Positions 28,775 through 39,420 of a stretch of 64,000 nucleotides of DNA are shown here, piece after piece; the stretch's first letter is position 1, and every line of letters begins with the position of its first letter. This DNA is from Epithemia pelagica. Taxonomy: Eukaryota > Bacillariophyta > Bacillariophyceae > Surirellales > Surirellaceae. The notes beneath the pieces were generated by a model. That model made no database searches. It saw only the letters and a list, made by a program, of their open reading frames with translations, and had not been told where the DNA came from. The stretch is taken from positions 2,666,001-2,730,000 of the forward strand of contig OX337236.1 of the NCBI GenBank assembly GCA_946965045.2, in the 5' to 3' direction. Both the position numbers and the translations under genes were made by a program.

Positions 28775-31015
28775 ATGGTTGGACAAGACGACGATGACAA
28801 CAACAACAACAAGAATGAGCCAGAGCCACCTCCCGTGTTGATTCCGGAAATCCGTGGCATGTTGGGCGATCATGGCGATTCGCAAAATTGGTTGGATGCC
28901 GTAGGATCCTTTCCCAATGGCGTGCCCCGCTTTGACTCGCGAGCGGCCTGTTTGGACTTTATGCAAAACTATGTCCGAACCAATGGAGGGAGCAATCCCG
29001 AATATCCTCATTTGCAACACATTTTTACCATGCTCATTAGTTGGAAGCAAGTCGAAACCATGTTGTTGCCTGCCATGGAACAAGCCCGAAAGGAACCCTC
29101 GTCGGCGAAACGCATTCCACCATCGTATGGAACCAACCAAGACGACACCTCCAGCAATACTACTTCCAAGAATATTTACGAACAACCAGACGCTCGTTCC
29201 GTGAATGAGACCGTGGCCGATCGATTGGACGTGCCCTTTCATCAATGCACCACGGTGGAAAGTGTCCACAATACATTGAAATACCTGTTTTTTCACATGC
29301 GATGCGGCATTTATGTCATGATTCGCAATGGAAAATTGCGAATCTTTTGTCCCTTTGTCAATAGCTCCTATCGAAATACCTGGGACAAAGTCATGTAAGT
29401 AATGTTAGAGGAGGAGGACCAGGGACGTTTGGGGTGGAACCACGATGGGTCCAATGCCTGTCGGTGTCTTTCTCTTCTTTTTGTGCTTCTCACTGTCTTT
29501 CTCTCGGCTCCTCTTCTCTCGATGGATACTACTACTATCTACTATAGAAAGCTGGAAGGAGACGATACATTGGATTCGTACTACACCAAAAAATCGGGCC
29601 TGTATCGGGAAGAGCAGATTGAACCCGATCGGTCCAAATGGTGGGCCAATGGCAATATCATTTGCAATGAACTCACCAAATTTGAAGACAAGACCAAGAG
29701 TCAACATTGGGGCGATCACTTTTTGTCACCCCTCCGGGACATGTTGGGCGAAGCCTGTCGACTCCGCGAAATGCCGGACTGTGAGTTTTTTCTCAACAAG
29801 CGCGATTATCCCCAACTCAAGGTCAATGTCCCTCGGGGGGAACCAGTCGAACCCTATGGCTTTATTTTTGACAAGGACGACCGGGATCCCCAACAAGATG
29901 TCGATCTCGTTCCGGAACATAAATTCCCTTCCTATGCTCCCATTGTCTCCTTTTATGCCGCCGCACCCGATCGCTTTACCGACATTCCCTGGCCAAGTTC
30001 CGAGGATTGGGAGGCGGCCTGTGGTCTCGTCTTTCCCCACACCTTTATGCATGTCAAGAAACGAGGCGGCCGAGAGATTGAATTGAATGGCAATCCTCGC
30101 GATTTGTTTACCGAAGCCAATTTTCGAAAATTTGAACGCACCTGGGAAGACAATCGCGTCGCCACGGCCTTTTTTCGGGGCACCGCCACGGGGGGAGGAA
30201 CCACGGTGGACAACAATCAACGTCTCAAAGTCGCCTCGCTGTGTCATGAATGGAAAGACGATCCCGTCAAGGGAGGGACGGAACCCTACTTGGATGCCGC
30301 CATTGTGGGCTGGAATCTCCGTGACAAAAAGATTGCCGAAGGACCCATGACCTTTTTGCGAGCGTCGACCTTTCCCTTTACGGCCGGGAAGCATCATTTC
30401 ACACCCATTTACGAACAATCCAAGTACAAATACCTTGTCTATGTGGATGGACACTGCGCTGCTTGTCGGTATGGATTTATGATGCGACTCGGGTCCGTCA
30501 TTCTCAAGGTGGAACCCCGGCAAGTGGCGGATCGCATGTGGTACTTTCCCTTGCTGAAACCCTATCACGATCATGTTCCAGTGAAATCGGACTTGTCGGA
30601 TTTGGAAGAAAAAATCAAATGGTGTCGAGAACATGATGACGAATGCAAACAAATTGGTCAAAACGCCTTGAAATTCTATGAAACGTACGTGGCACGCAAT
30701 GCCTTGCTCGATTACCTCCAAATGGTTTGCCGGCACATGGCCAAACGGCATCAGGATCCCCCGTCGTGGTGGGAACGACCACCCCCGGAAGAAGATCCTC
30801 CGCAATTGAGCAAACCCGATGGCGTATTATGCTATGAGGATAAAAAGACGGGCACCAGTCGCCGGTGCAAACGATGCAGTACCGAATTTGAGGCAGAACA
30901 ACAAAAGCTCCAAGAGGCTCAAACCAAAAAGGCTACGGAAAAACTCGACAAGGGAGCCAAGAAGCAACAACTTCGGGCGCGAATGAGAAAACGGGCGAAA
31001 TCCTCCAAGAGTTGA
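28775..31015 (+). CDS. GT90 (CAP10)-like glycosyltransferase, two exons
   Basis: Exon 1 is 28775-29394 and exon 2 is 29548-31015, joined across a 153 bp intron with GTAAGT donor and CTACTATAG acceptor. The junction keeps phase (AT|A). The 695-residue product starts at an ATG in good context (CACCATGG). Exon 2 carries features of the CAP10/KDELC/Rumi family: EPYGFIFDKDDRDP at the head of the domain, FFRGTATGGG near residue 414 (the usual W/F-R-G motif), and YKYLVYVDGHCAACR...GSVILKVE near 498-528 (sugar-nucleotide-binding region). The C-terminus is Lys/Gln-rich and coiled, after a CYEDKKT...CKRC cluster. No N-terminal signal or membrane helix is visible, which is unusual for a Golgi/ER GT90, so it may be cytosolic or use an unrecognised route. 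Donor and acceptor sugars are unknown. Confidence 0.8.
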
Positions 31016-31435
31016 GACAATGTGGTGGTGGAGATACACACATGACACACCCTTGAATGACTGGAGACGGCGGATTCGGAGCGCGATCAAGGCGAAAAAG
31101 GCAGTGGTCCGCTGGTCAGTGAGTTGATTGCTGGTTTCGGTTTCATCTACTCAATACTGTTAAGAATTAGCTGCTGACCTGGTTTCTTTCTTAGTAAGAA
31201 GCTTCGAGGTTTCCCATAACTAGCGAACTCCAATATTTCTGAAACATCAACCTTATAATCCATTTAAACTACTATGATACGATCACTCTCTCTCGGTTTC
31301 TTTCTCTTGTTGTTTTCTCTCGATGTATTTTATCTTGCGCACGTCCCTGTGCTCAGGCTATGTGAGCCAATCTTTGTGGACCCTCTTTTGTGTATTTTGT
31401 GATTCTTGGAGTATCCATGGTTTCTCTCTCTTTCT
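31016..31435. other. Convergent 3' intergenic region
   Basis: 420 bp between the ends of two convergent genes. It holds both 3' untranslated regions. I see no other feature. Confidence 0.5.
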
Positions 31436-34400
31436 CTACGATGCAAACGGGTTGTCAAAGGTTTGGGCCGAGTAATTGGGTGGATCAGGAATACTAAAGC
31501 CGTCACTGCTGTTGGCCATGACATTTGGCTGGAATCCTCCCATGGCGCCGTCCTGCACAGGAGGAAGAGGGGCTTGTGTCATTGGCAGTGGTTGTTGTTG
31601 TTGTTGCTGCGGTGGAGGATAATAGGATTTGGGCAGTTCTTGCGATGTGGGCTCGGGGATACCCATTCCACCATTGACAGTCGGTGGTAGTGTCGCCGCC
31701 GCCGGTTGCGGAGGTGGTGGCTGTTGTTGTTGTTGTTGTGGAGGAGGTGCTTGTTGTGGTTGTGCCTGGGGCGGTGCGGCGGGTTGCGCTTGCTGCAATG
31801 AATCTGCTGATGCTTGAGCCATTTCAGCTTCTTCCACGGCGCGATGCAACCGATCGGATTCTCGTCGCGTTTCCATGGCCAAGGCTTGTGCGTCATTGGC
31901 TCGACCCTGTACCTGCAGCAATTCATCTTTCTTGGCCTTGGCATCCAACTGCATCTGTTGTTCCAATTTGGCCTCCTTCTTTTGTTGTTTGTTTCCGCCA
32001 CCAAACAGACCCTTCTTCTTATCCTTGTTGACTTCGGAATTTCGGCGTTGTTTGGTCAATGCCGCTTCCGCATCTTCTGCAGCCTTGCGGTATTCCGAGA
32101 CTTGAGCCAAAAGGACGCGGTGATTTTCTTCCGCATCGCGAGCGACGGCATCGGCTTCCTTGGCCTTTCGACGCATTTCTTCAAAGTCCATTTTGGGTGG
32201 TGGAGGCGGCTTTTGTTGAGCCGTAGCGGCAGCAGCTGATGCTGACGAGGAAAAGTCCATGGTCGATCCTCCTCCCGCCACAGAAGAGAGAGGCTCACCT
32301 CCCATAAAGTCTCCGTCATTGAAGCCAAAGGCTGAAGTGGTGGACATGTTCCGGTTATGATTCCCTCCAGAGGATGGTGGGAGATTGTCCATGGTGGGAA
32401 CCGCACTGACGGGTTGCGCATAATCATAGGGCCCTGGCACCGTCCCGGGGGAAGCAACGGGTTGAGCCGGTGGGGAGGCCGCGCCCACGGAGCGTTCCAG
32501 ATTGGACGCGACTTCGGGAATTGCTGGTGGCCCAGCCGTGGCATCGAGAGTCATTTCAATGCTATTTGCGTCCACCACTTGTGTCACTGCCGTGGGAGGA
32601 GGAGCTGGTTGTCCATACAAGTCCCCTTGTGCTGGAGGAGGACTTTGGCCATAGGCCGCCGCTTGAGGAGGGGGAGGAGGAGGCGCCGCCGCAAACATGT
32701 CTGGAGCAGCTTGGAGGGCAGGGCCACCCGCCGCCGCAGCAGCAGTGTTGGCAGCAGCGGATGCCATCATGGTTTGATTGGCCTCTTCCAAGGCATCTCG
32801 TGTGGCCGTTTCTTCCGTGATCAAACTGTTGAGTAATCTGGAACGACGACAAAACGACATGAATACACAATGTGAGCAACCCCAAATCAGGAACCAATCC
32901 CTCACGTCTCGTTTGTTGAGCAAATGTTAGTTTGACGTACCCGGCATTGTCCTTGGCCGACTTGAGTGTGGCGGTCAAATCGGCAAAGCGTGTTTTTTGG
33001 GCCGCCACTTGTTGTCGCAATCCAGTCAAGACACTGGACAAGCGTGCCACTTCGGCAATGGTAATGGCCAATTCCTTTTGGACATCGCGTTCGTCTTCGG
33101 TACTTCCCGACAATTGTGCCTTGAGACTAATGTTTTCGGCTTGCAATTTTTGCAACAATTCTCGCATTTGCGTCAATTCCGCACTGCTACTACTACTACC
33201 ACCATTGCTCGTACCGACCGCCGCGGCCACGGCGGCCGTTGTGGTGGCAGCCGCAACGGCTGGTTCCATGGTCGGAGCCGGGGTTGTGGTGGGTGCTGGC
33301 ATGCTGGTGGGTGCCGGTGGAGCCGCCGCAGCCGGCACTGCGGGTGGTGGAACAGCGGCCGGTTCCGAGAATTGGTGCGGTGGTTGGGCTGGTTCCGGTA
33401 CGGCGGCGATTGGTGGAACGGTTTCCACTTCGGGTGGTGCTGCCATCATATCGGAAGCCATGGTCGGTTCTGTGCCCAATCCTTCAAAGGCATCGGAAAT
33501 GCTCATACCTCCTGCAGCCGCACCCAAGGGAGGAGGTTGTGCCGCTTGTGCCAAGACGGCTGCCGCACTGGCATCGGCTGCTTCGGCCAAGGCAGCCGCG
33601 GCTGCGGCATCAGTGGTTGTGGGTGGAACCGGTGACGGTGCCGGTGGTTGAGGCGTCGGTGTGGGTTGCGGGGGAGCTGCTGCGGCTGCTGCTTGTGGTG
33701 GCTGCTGTGGCGACTGTTGTTGTTTGAATTGCACCAACGAGTTGGGAAGCGAGGGTGGCATGGGCAAGGACTTTTTGGAAATACACACAATCAAATGCAT
33801 GGCAATGGCAAATTCGACCTTATCCAATCGATTGTCAACCGGATGATCCACCATGTTCCAAATAGCCGCCAATGCCTGTTGCGGCATGCCCGATTTGGAA
33901 AAGAGAGCCACGGCTTCCGCACCGTAGACAAATCCATCCTCCTTGCTGTATTCGGGAAACAAGCCTTCGTATCGAGAAAAGTCACTGGGTGCCATGGAAT
34001 AGGGATCCTGTGCCGTCAAGGCTGTGCTACTGCCCATTTGCTGTTGTTGTTGCATCATGGACATGCGTTGTTGTTGTTGCTGTTGCGTTGGTTGAGGGGA
34101 CATGCGAGGTTGCGAGGGAGGGGCTTGTTGTTGTGGTGGTGCTGGTGCTTGTTGGGGAGTCGCGGGTGGCTGTTGCATCGGCGTGGGGGATGCCGATGGT
34201 GCCGGTGGGCCTCCCGCAGCTGCAGCCGGTTCCGGTGGCAAGGGTACCGTGACACCACTCACCCCATCAAACATGGGTGGTCGCATCACGACACCGGGCG
34301 GTGTGGCCAAGGTGGCACCCTGTCCACGATGTCCATTTTGCGTACATTGAATCAATCGTACCGCGACGGCAAACTTGGGCAAATCCAAATAATTGGACGG

Positions 34401-34905
34401 AGGCTGATCGGCCACGGTCCAAATATTTTTGAGTGTGTCAATGGGCAATTTGGATCGCGTAAAGAACTGAACCGCTTCCGCACCTCCAATTTGACCCCGA
34501 CCGGCCGTGTCGGCTACTTGGAACAAGGCTTGGTAATAGGCCTATGATGCACGAAAGACGTCGATCGTAGTGACAATGTGAGTGGGTGTTCCACCGTGGG
34601 TGGTAGATGATGAAACGAACAAAAGGAAGAAAAATGATATTCAAGCCACATGCGCAAGAGCCGATCATGTCACAGTGTGACACCGGTGACAGTATCGGAA
34701 TAGGATCCGGATCATGGCCACCAAACCATTTACGTTGGAAACCATGAAGAGGATCGAACGCAACACACAGAAGCAGGAGAATATGTGTCGTGAGCTTTCT
34801 TGTTTGCAATGATTTAAAAAAAAGGCCGTCACACCAAGCACCTACCCGTTCATGGTCTTCTGGAATGTACTTAATGGCTGGTGCGTTGGAGGGTGGAGCC
34901 GACAT
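31436..34905 (-). CDS. EH-domain endocytic scaffold protein (Eps15/Pan1-like), three exons
   Basis: Exons are 34905-34846 (20 codons, MSAPPSNAPAIKYIPEDHER), 34541-32941 and 32837-31436. The introns are 304 and 103 bp with GTAGGT...ATAG and GTACGT...CCAG ends, and both junctions keep phase. The 1020-residue protein has EH domain 1 at about 21-110 (YYQALFQVADTAGRGQIGG...IWTVADQ) and EH domain 2 at about 200-290 (FPEYSKEDGFVYGAEAVALF...IWNMVD). Pro/Gln/Ala-rich linkers and two coiled-coil segments follow (QMRELLQKLQAEN...; EEMRRKAKEADAVARDAEEN...). It ends in DNPFAS, which contains an NPF tripeptide, the classical EH ligand. EH proteins organise clathrin-mediated endocytosis at the plasma membrane. 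Self- or trans-association through its own NPF is inference. Confidence 0.85.
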
Positions 34906-35410
34906 GATGATAAGGCTGAAAAAACAGATGAATAGGAAACGTTCAACTGGGAGAAAACGTTTGGGAACACTGTCGACAAGACGGCACTTTGGAAGGAAGC
35001 TATCTCTCTCTCTCGTGAGAAGGATGGAAGGTGCGAGCCTCGTCTCTCGCTAGTACTGCTCAAACGGTCTGAGCAACACACAAGGCACACGTCGTTTGCC
35101 TTTCAATCTCTTTGGAGGATAATAACAGCCTTGTCTCGTTTCTGCAATAGATCTTGTTCTTGTCCGTTGGCAGTCCACTTTTCTCCATTCCACACATGCC
35201 GCCAACCCAAGGTTGAGGGGCGTGCTGCCGTGTCCAATAAACCCCAAAGACGCGTAGCAAAGCTTCCCAAGATTTGGATGCGGCCGTATCTTTTGCGCCT
35301 CCTCTTGTACACAAAACGATACAATGGATGTTCAATCTACCTCCATTCTGTATACTCTTTAGATTATACCGAATCTCTCAACGGTCGTTTTCACAGTCGC
35401 GGTCCACGTC
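34906..35410. other. Intergenic region upstream of the EH gene
   Basis: About 500 bp with no supportable gene. It contains the EH gene promoter. A 12 bp sequence, taccgaatctct, lies at 35367-35378 and recurs at 35896-35907 on the other side of the duplicated eIF5A fragment. Confidence 0.5.
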
Positions 35411-35895
35411 GTACGTGGCAGTATCTATAGCGAATAAGTCGCGTTTCGGTCATTGTACAGATTCACAGTCGCGTCCAAAGTACGTCACGTGGATTCCTCG
35501 TGAATCTCCTATCGGATGGCCGGACAGACGAACAAGACCTGCACCACCCCACGATAACCTTACACAGACAGCCGCCCGCACGCATTCGTGTGGCGTGCGC
35601 GGAAGTGCACCGACACAGGACGGACAGACGGTCGTCGTGGTGTGCCGTTCACGTTCGCTCGTCGAAACACGAGGAGCGGTCCACCATCATCATCAACATC
35701 CACCACACCGAGACCTTTGCTCTTGTGTTGGCGTTGTCTTGATCTCTCATTTCCGTAACCAAAAGAACGAATTGAACCATGGCTGATGGAGAAGAAGACT
35801 ACAATATTGAGAATGCCGATGCCGATGCCTCCTCTACCATTCGTATGGAAGCTGGTCAGATCAAAAAGGGAGGGTAAGGAACACACACATAGTTG
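35411..35895 (+). repeat. Duplicated eIF5A 5' region (promoter, exon 1, start of intron 1)
   Basis: From gtacgtggcag to catagttgt this segment matches 45783-46255 at high identity with small indels. Runs such as agtacgtcacgtggattcct are shared exactly. Identity covers the putative promoter, leader, first exon and the first 20 or so intron bases, then stops abruptly. The second copy belongs to the intact eIF5A gene, so this is a truncated segmental copy. Confidence 0.9.
35779..35873 (+). pseudogene. Orphan copy of eIF5A exon 1
   Basis: The copy encodes 31 codons plus two bases, as in the intact gene, and keeps the GTAAGG donor. Four codons differ by amino acid from the functional exon (G2A, N4G, G16D, P22R) against one clear silent change, so selective constraint looks weak. 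The eIF5A second exon, with the hypusine site, is absent downstream. It could still supply a promoter and a leader exon to whatever follows. Confidence 0.8.
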
Positions 35896-37371
35896 TACCG
35901 AATCTCTTACCTAATCGCTCATCGCAACCACCATCGCCACAACGCTCGTGCGTTGGAACTGTTGGAACTGGTTTGTTGTGCTCCTGCTCGACGCGAAAGT
36001 GCCAAACCCGTTGTTCCGAATGGTTATTATGGATTTGTTGGAGGCAAGGTGAAACCGGATTGTGTTGAAGTGGCAGTTCGTGAACTAATAGATTTATTGC
36101 TGTGGAATGAAGAAACAGCATCCTTCGAGGTCAACTGGTTACCGCCTACAGCAAGACCGGAGCTATTGGCCTTGTACCAAATTCCATCATCCATCGTGTC
36201 TACAAACGACTCTACCGACACAGTTCCAGAGGGCGTAGACTTCATGGAGGAAGCGGAGGATAGAGATGATGCTAGTCTTGTTCGCGCTGATGTGGCGGGT
36301 GATGGAAAGGACTGGTTTGAGATGCTGTCGAACATGCCTGATTGTGACTATTTATCGACAAGTCCTCACGGCAAGCCGTACAAATTAACTCCCACTCGTT
36401 CCAACATGACGAAAGTCGTTCAACGATTATTATTTCCACATCATTAGCAAGAGGAGTGGACATTGCTCCAGGATTTGCAGCACTTTTGGAGGGCAGATCG
36501 ATTGAATATTGAGCTGGACACTTTCACGGAACGTGCCAAAATGTCTCACGAGCTTTTGGTGCATCAAGTCGCAACCATTCATGTGGAAAGTCGCACCAAT
36601 GCCATTGAAATGCGCTTACGATGTGATTGGGAACGTAACACGGGCTTTGCGACTGTGACACATATGAAATTGCAGCGAGAGCGAGAACTGCTGGGACAAG
36701 ACCAATAGGACTAACTACTGCAGTCTCTCGACTTGCATTCTCATGAGACGGACCAGAGTTGGCTGGTTCCTTTTTCGCTTTGCTTTCTTAGTGCTAATGA
36801 CATTACGCGATCGAGCAGGAACCATACGTCTGATTCCTTGCCACTTCATTTGATATCTTCGCTCTATGGTGCGGACCGACGAGAGTTGATGCAAGTTTCG
36901 GCAACGTCAGACTTGGAACGGGAGGACCGAGCATTTTAAAAGGCTTTAAGGGAAAGTCAAGATATGCTCAAGGCGACAGTAACCGAGTTGTGTAAAGGAT
37001 TTAGTAGTGGTGAAAATAGCGAGCAGGCTGTTAGCCATGCGGAGTTACTGGATTGGATACTGTGCCAAAACCCGAATGTGACGATGACTAGCAACAACTT
37101 CCTGCCTTATTCAAAGGCGGCTTCGTTTGATTCTAATGTGGAGCAATCGTTGTTGTCTTTGCCTCCCGAGATTATTTTGGACAGCCCAGCGATCCAACTG
37201 GGATTGGCACGGAACCGGTGGATGTGTCGAGGAGAGCTGTTGAACAAGTATGCCCAATGGAGGAATGGCAAACCATCTCGATGGGATGTGGTCCAGAGTT
37301 TGGGAGTAGGAGAGCTGTTCTCGTTTCTAGTTGGGCGCTTGGACGCGGACTGTCGTGAAATGGGAAGTTGA
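35893..37371 (+). pseudogene. Decayed coding region of unknown family with four internal in-frame stops
   Basis: A single frame runs from 35893 to TGA at 37371 with coding-like composition. It is interrupted by TAG 36445, TAG 36706, TAA 36712 and TAA 36937. No frame change is needed to connect the segments (RELIDLLLWNEETASFEVNW..., QDLQHFWRADRLNIELDTF..., SSLYGADRRELMQVSATS..., DSPAIQLGLARNRWMCRGE...). That pattern suggests nonsense decay of one longer gene. I do not recognise the family. The left boundary coincides with the end of the duplicated eIF5A segment, so the original 5' end was probably lost. Unannotated introns could remove some stops but are unlikely to explain all. Confidence 0.55.
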
Positions 37372-37824
37372 GGCCAATGCATCAGTAATCAGTACGGGCC
37401 GTGGAATATCGCCAATTAGACAACGTCGATTGAGAGGGTGCAACTGGCTACATGGAATTTCCCACTCCGGCGTTCACGAGTGAGAAAGGGAAGATAAAGA
37501 TTAGATGGAGCATTTACGGAACACCTTGGGTGCTAAATCATCTCTTTGTAACAAACCCAAACTTCAAATGAAACAGAACGCTATAGATATTATAGTCCCA
37601 CATTTCCCGGCTGTTCTCGACGATGCCCGTTTGACGCGACAACCGAAGAGTTGGTTTTCGAGAAAAGAGTATATACCATCTGTAGTTGCTTCCGGATGCG
37701 ATCGCCCTGTCGAACGAGCAAGATCGTTGTCAGTGTCTCTCTGACTTTGAAGCCTTGATAACACCAACGATGCATCAAGAATATATGGCCTCAGGTGGTA
37801 CCGAGGCCGAAAATCCTAAAGTAC
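37372..37824. other. Spacer between decayed gene and orphan gene
   Basis: About 450 bp. A 79-codon plus-strand frame at 37505-37744 has coding-like composition but no recognised similarity. It could be another fragment of the decayed locus in a shifted frame. Confidence 0.35.
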
Positions 37825-39168
37825 TTAATTCCATGAAGCACAAGTGATGTCGTCGTCCTCAAATTCATCGTCAGTCACAGCGGGGATTTCGATTTCTTTA
37901 TCGAGCAGCTCCAGAAAACTTGTTTTGGGAGGATTTCTTTCCGCTGGGTCAAACAGCAGAATGTCCACGGAGGAGTCTGACTCCTCTTCACCCGAAGAAA
38001 CAGAGGATGAACAACCGGGTAGAAGCTTGCAATGATGGTATGAATCATCCCTTGTTGTACGGGTAATATAGGAAGACAAATTCACGCCTGCCTTGATCAA
38101 TGCTGTGTACGGATCCATGATGTACTTAGCCCCTTCTGTTCCCGTTCCGTATAGAAGTCCAAAATCGATGACGTCAAGTTTGAATTCATGACCTTGGCTG
38201 TCCTTAAGTTTTGGAACATCAACTTTCCGTTCTTCCCGCAATATATCTTTCATTGTTCTTAGCATATTCTTCCCACTCGTACCACCATCGGACTCATCAA
38301 AATTCTGGTAGTGGTTATCCCAGTTGGTAACCAGCGAATCCGCCATAGCTTTCATCACTTCCGCCAAAAGGGTCGTCGCATTCTGCACTTCCTCTGTGGA
38401 TGCTATGCTGATATGGTTATATGAAGCATCCTGGTGCATTTGAAGCTGCTTATAGGTTGGCGCATAGTCAGCCACCATGAGCATTTTGTACCCAGTCTGG
38501 TATTGCCACTTTGCCATATCTTCCATCGACGAGAAGATTGGGATAGCGCAAACTACCCCGTTATTTAGGGTGTCGTAGATATGATTGTGCTCACTAGCGA
38601 AATATAATTTGGAGGTTCTCATGCTGGCGAGCTTCTGGATGAGGAGCTTGCTATAAGACCTGTTTCTGTGTCCAGTGACAAGTTCGAACATTGGCCACCA
38701 GAACTTGTGGCATTGATGGTTGGCGGGAAACGTATGTGCTCGCGACACATTGCTTCTGTCAAGTGATTCACCGAGAATGGTTTTGGCATACTTTTTCTCG
38801 TGGTTCTTTCTTGAAGTTCTGTTAGATCCATCGATTGGTCCATCAACATCAGGCACTTTAATGGAAATTGAAGAGGTAGAGTCCGCATCCTTCATGAATA
38901 GACTCGATGTGTTGTTGGGATCAGCCAAAATGAATTCCAAACCCTCCTTACTGTCAAAAACATTGACTACTTCCTCACGCCAATACAACGAGCATCTATG
39001 ATCGCGGCGAAGTGTCAATGCATTACGATAGCATTCCGTGTATTCCTGAGCCTCAAATTCCCAGACATTTTCGATGGTATCCCAGTAACGGCCCGAATCC
39101 TTTTCTAAGGTATCCTCCTTAAACTTCAGGAGCTCCCCGTATGATGGCTTGGAACTATCCGCCCCCAT
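37825..39168 (-). CDS. Hypothetical protein with candidate N-myristoylation signal (447 aa)
   Basis: One uninterrupted frame from ATG 39168 to the stop at 37825. The N-terminus MGADSSKPS fits a myristoylation sequence (Gly2, Ser6), which would direct the protein to membranes. There is no signal peptide or transmembrane segment. The central part (about 150-370) looks globular, with blocks such as HKFWWPMFELVTGHRNR and KLDVIDFGLLYGTGTEG. The C-terminus is acidic and Ser-rich (SSSVSSGEEESDSSVD...DDEFEDDD). I do not recognise a family. It sits between the decayed locus and a transposon-like element. The intact long frame supports a real gene. Confidence 0.6.
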   Translation of the reverse strand: MGADSSKPSYGELLKFKEDTLEKDSGRYWDTIENVWEFEAQEYTECYRNALTLRRDHRCSLYWREEVVNVFDSKEGLEFILADPNNTSSLFMKDADSTSSISIKVPDVDGPIDGSNRTSRKNHEKKYAKTILGESLDRSNVSRAHTFPANHQCHKFWWPMFELVTGHRNRSYSKLLIQKLASMRTSKLYFASEHNHIYDTLNNGVVCAIPIFSSMEDMAKWQYQTGYKMLMVADYAPTYKQLQMHQDASYNHISIASTEEVQNATTLLAEVMKAMADSLVTNWDNHYQNFDESDGGTSGKNMLRTMKDILREERKVDVPKLKDSQGHEFKLDVIDFGLLYGTGTEGAKYIMDPYTALIKAGVNLSSYITRTTRDDSYHHCKLLPGCSSSVSSGEEESDSSVDILLFDPAERNPPKTSFLELLDKEIEIPAVTDDEFEDDDITCASWN

Positions 39169-39281
39169 TGTTTCTCTGTTGTGAGTAAATATTACAGATT
39201 ACAGCAATCGTATTGCCGTCACGAACGCAGCGCAGTGTGAGTGTGATGAGGAACGCAAGCGCCCTATCCCCTATCGCTTAT

Positions 39282-39311
39282 GGGGTTGGGTCTGGGGTCT
39301 GGGGTCTGGGG
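39282..39311 (+). other. G-quadruplex-forming G-run array
   Basis: Five runs of three to four G separated by TT or TCT loops occur in 30 bases (ggggttgggtctggggtctg and on). They form a tandem repeat of a seven-base unit. The array lies about 115 bp upstream of the start of the minus-strand gene at 39168. Confidence 0.6.
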
Positions 39312-39324
39312 TTCCAAGTTACAA

Positions 39325-39420
39325 GACCCCCCTCTCTCTCTAGCGGGGGTGGCTAAGAGGGTTTAATTTCGCGTTTCAACCAAATTACAACCTATAAAAC
39401 ACCCCCGCGCTAGGGTGTGA
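39325..39420. repeat. Short GC-rich inverted-repeat element
   Basis: Imperfect inverted ends carry ctagcgggggtg on the left (39340-39351) and, on the opposite strand, ccctagcgcgggggtg on the right (39401-39416), with an AT-rich centre. The left core is identical to part of the foldback insertion near 62070. No clear target duplication is seen. Confidence 0.4.

Noticed and set aside
29402-29547. N-terminal signal-like segment LFVLLTVFLSAPLLS as the start of the GT90-like protein
   Set aside because: It lies in the intron bounded by GTAAGT and TATAG. Splicing joins exon 1 to exon 2 in phase, and exon 1 has coding composition. It remains a possible alternative start if the intron is retained.
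35893-37371. Altered genetic code or selenocysteine-type read-through to explain in-frame stops
   Set aside because: TAG, TAA and TGA all occur as normal terminators of neighbouring genes, the stops here include both TAG and TAA, and TGA is not used internally.
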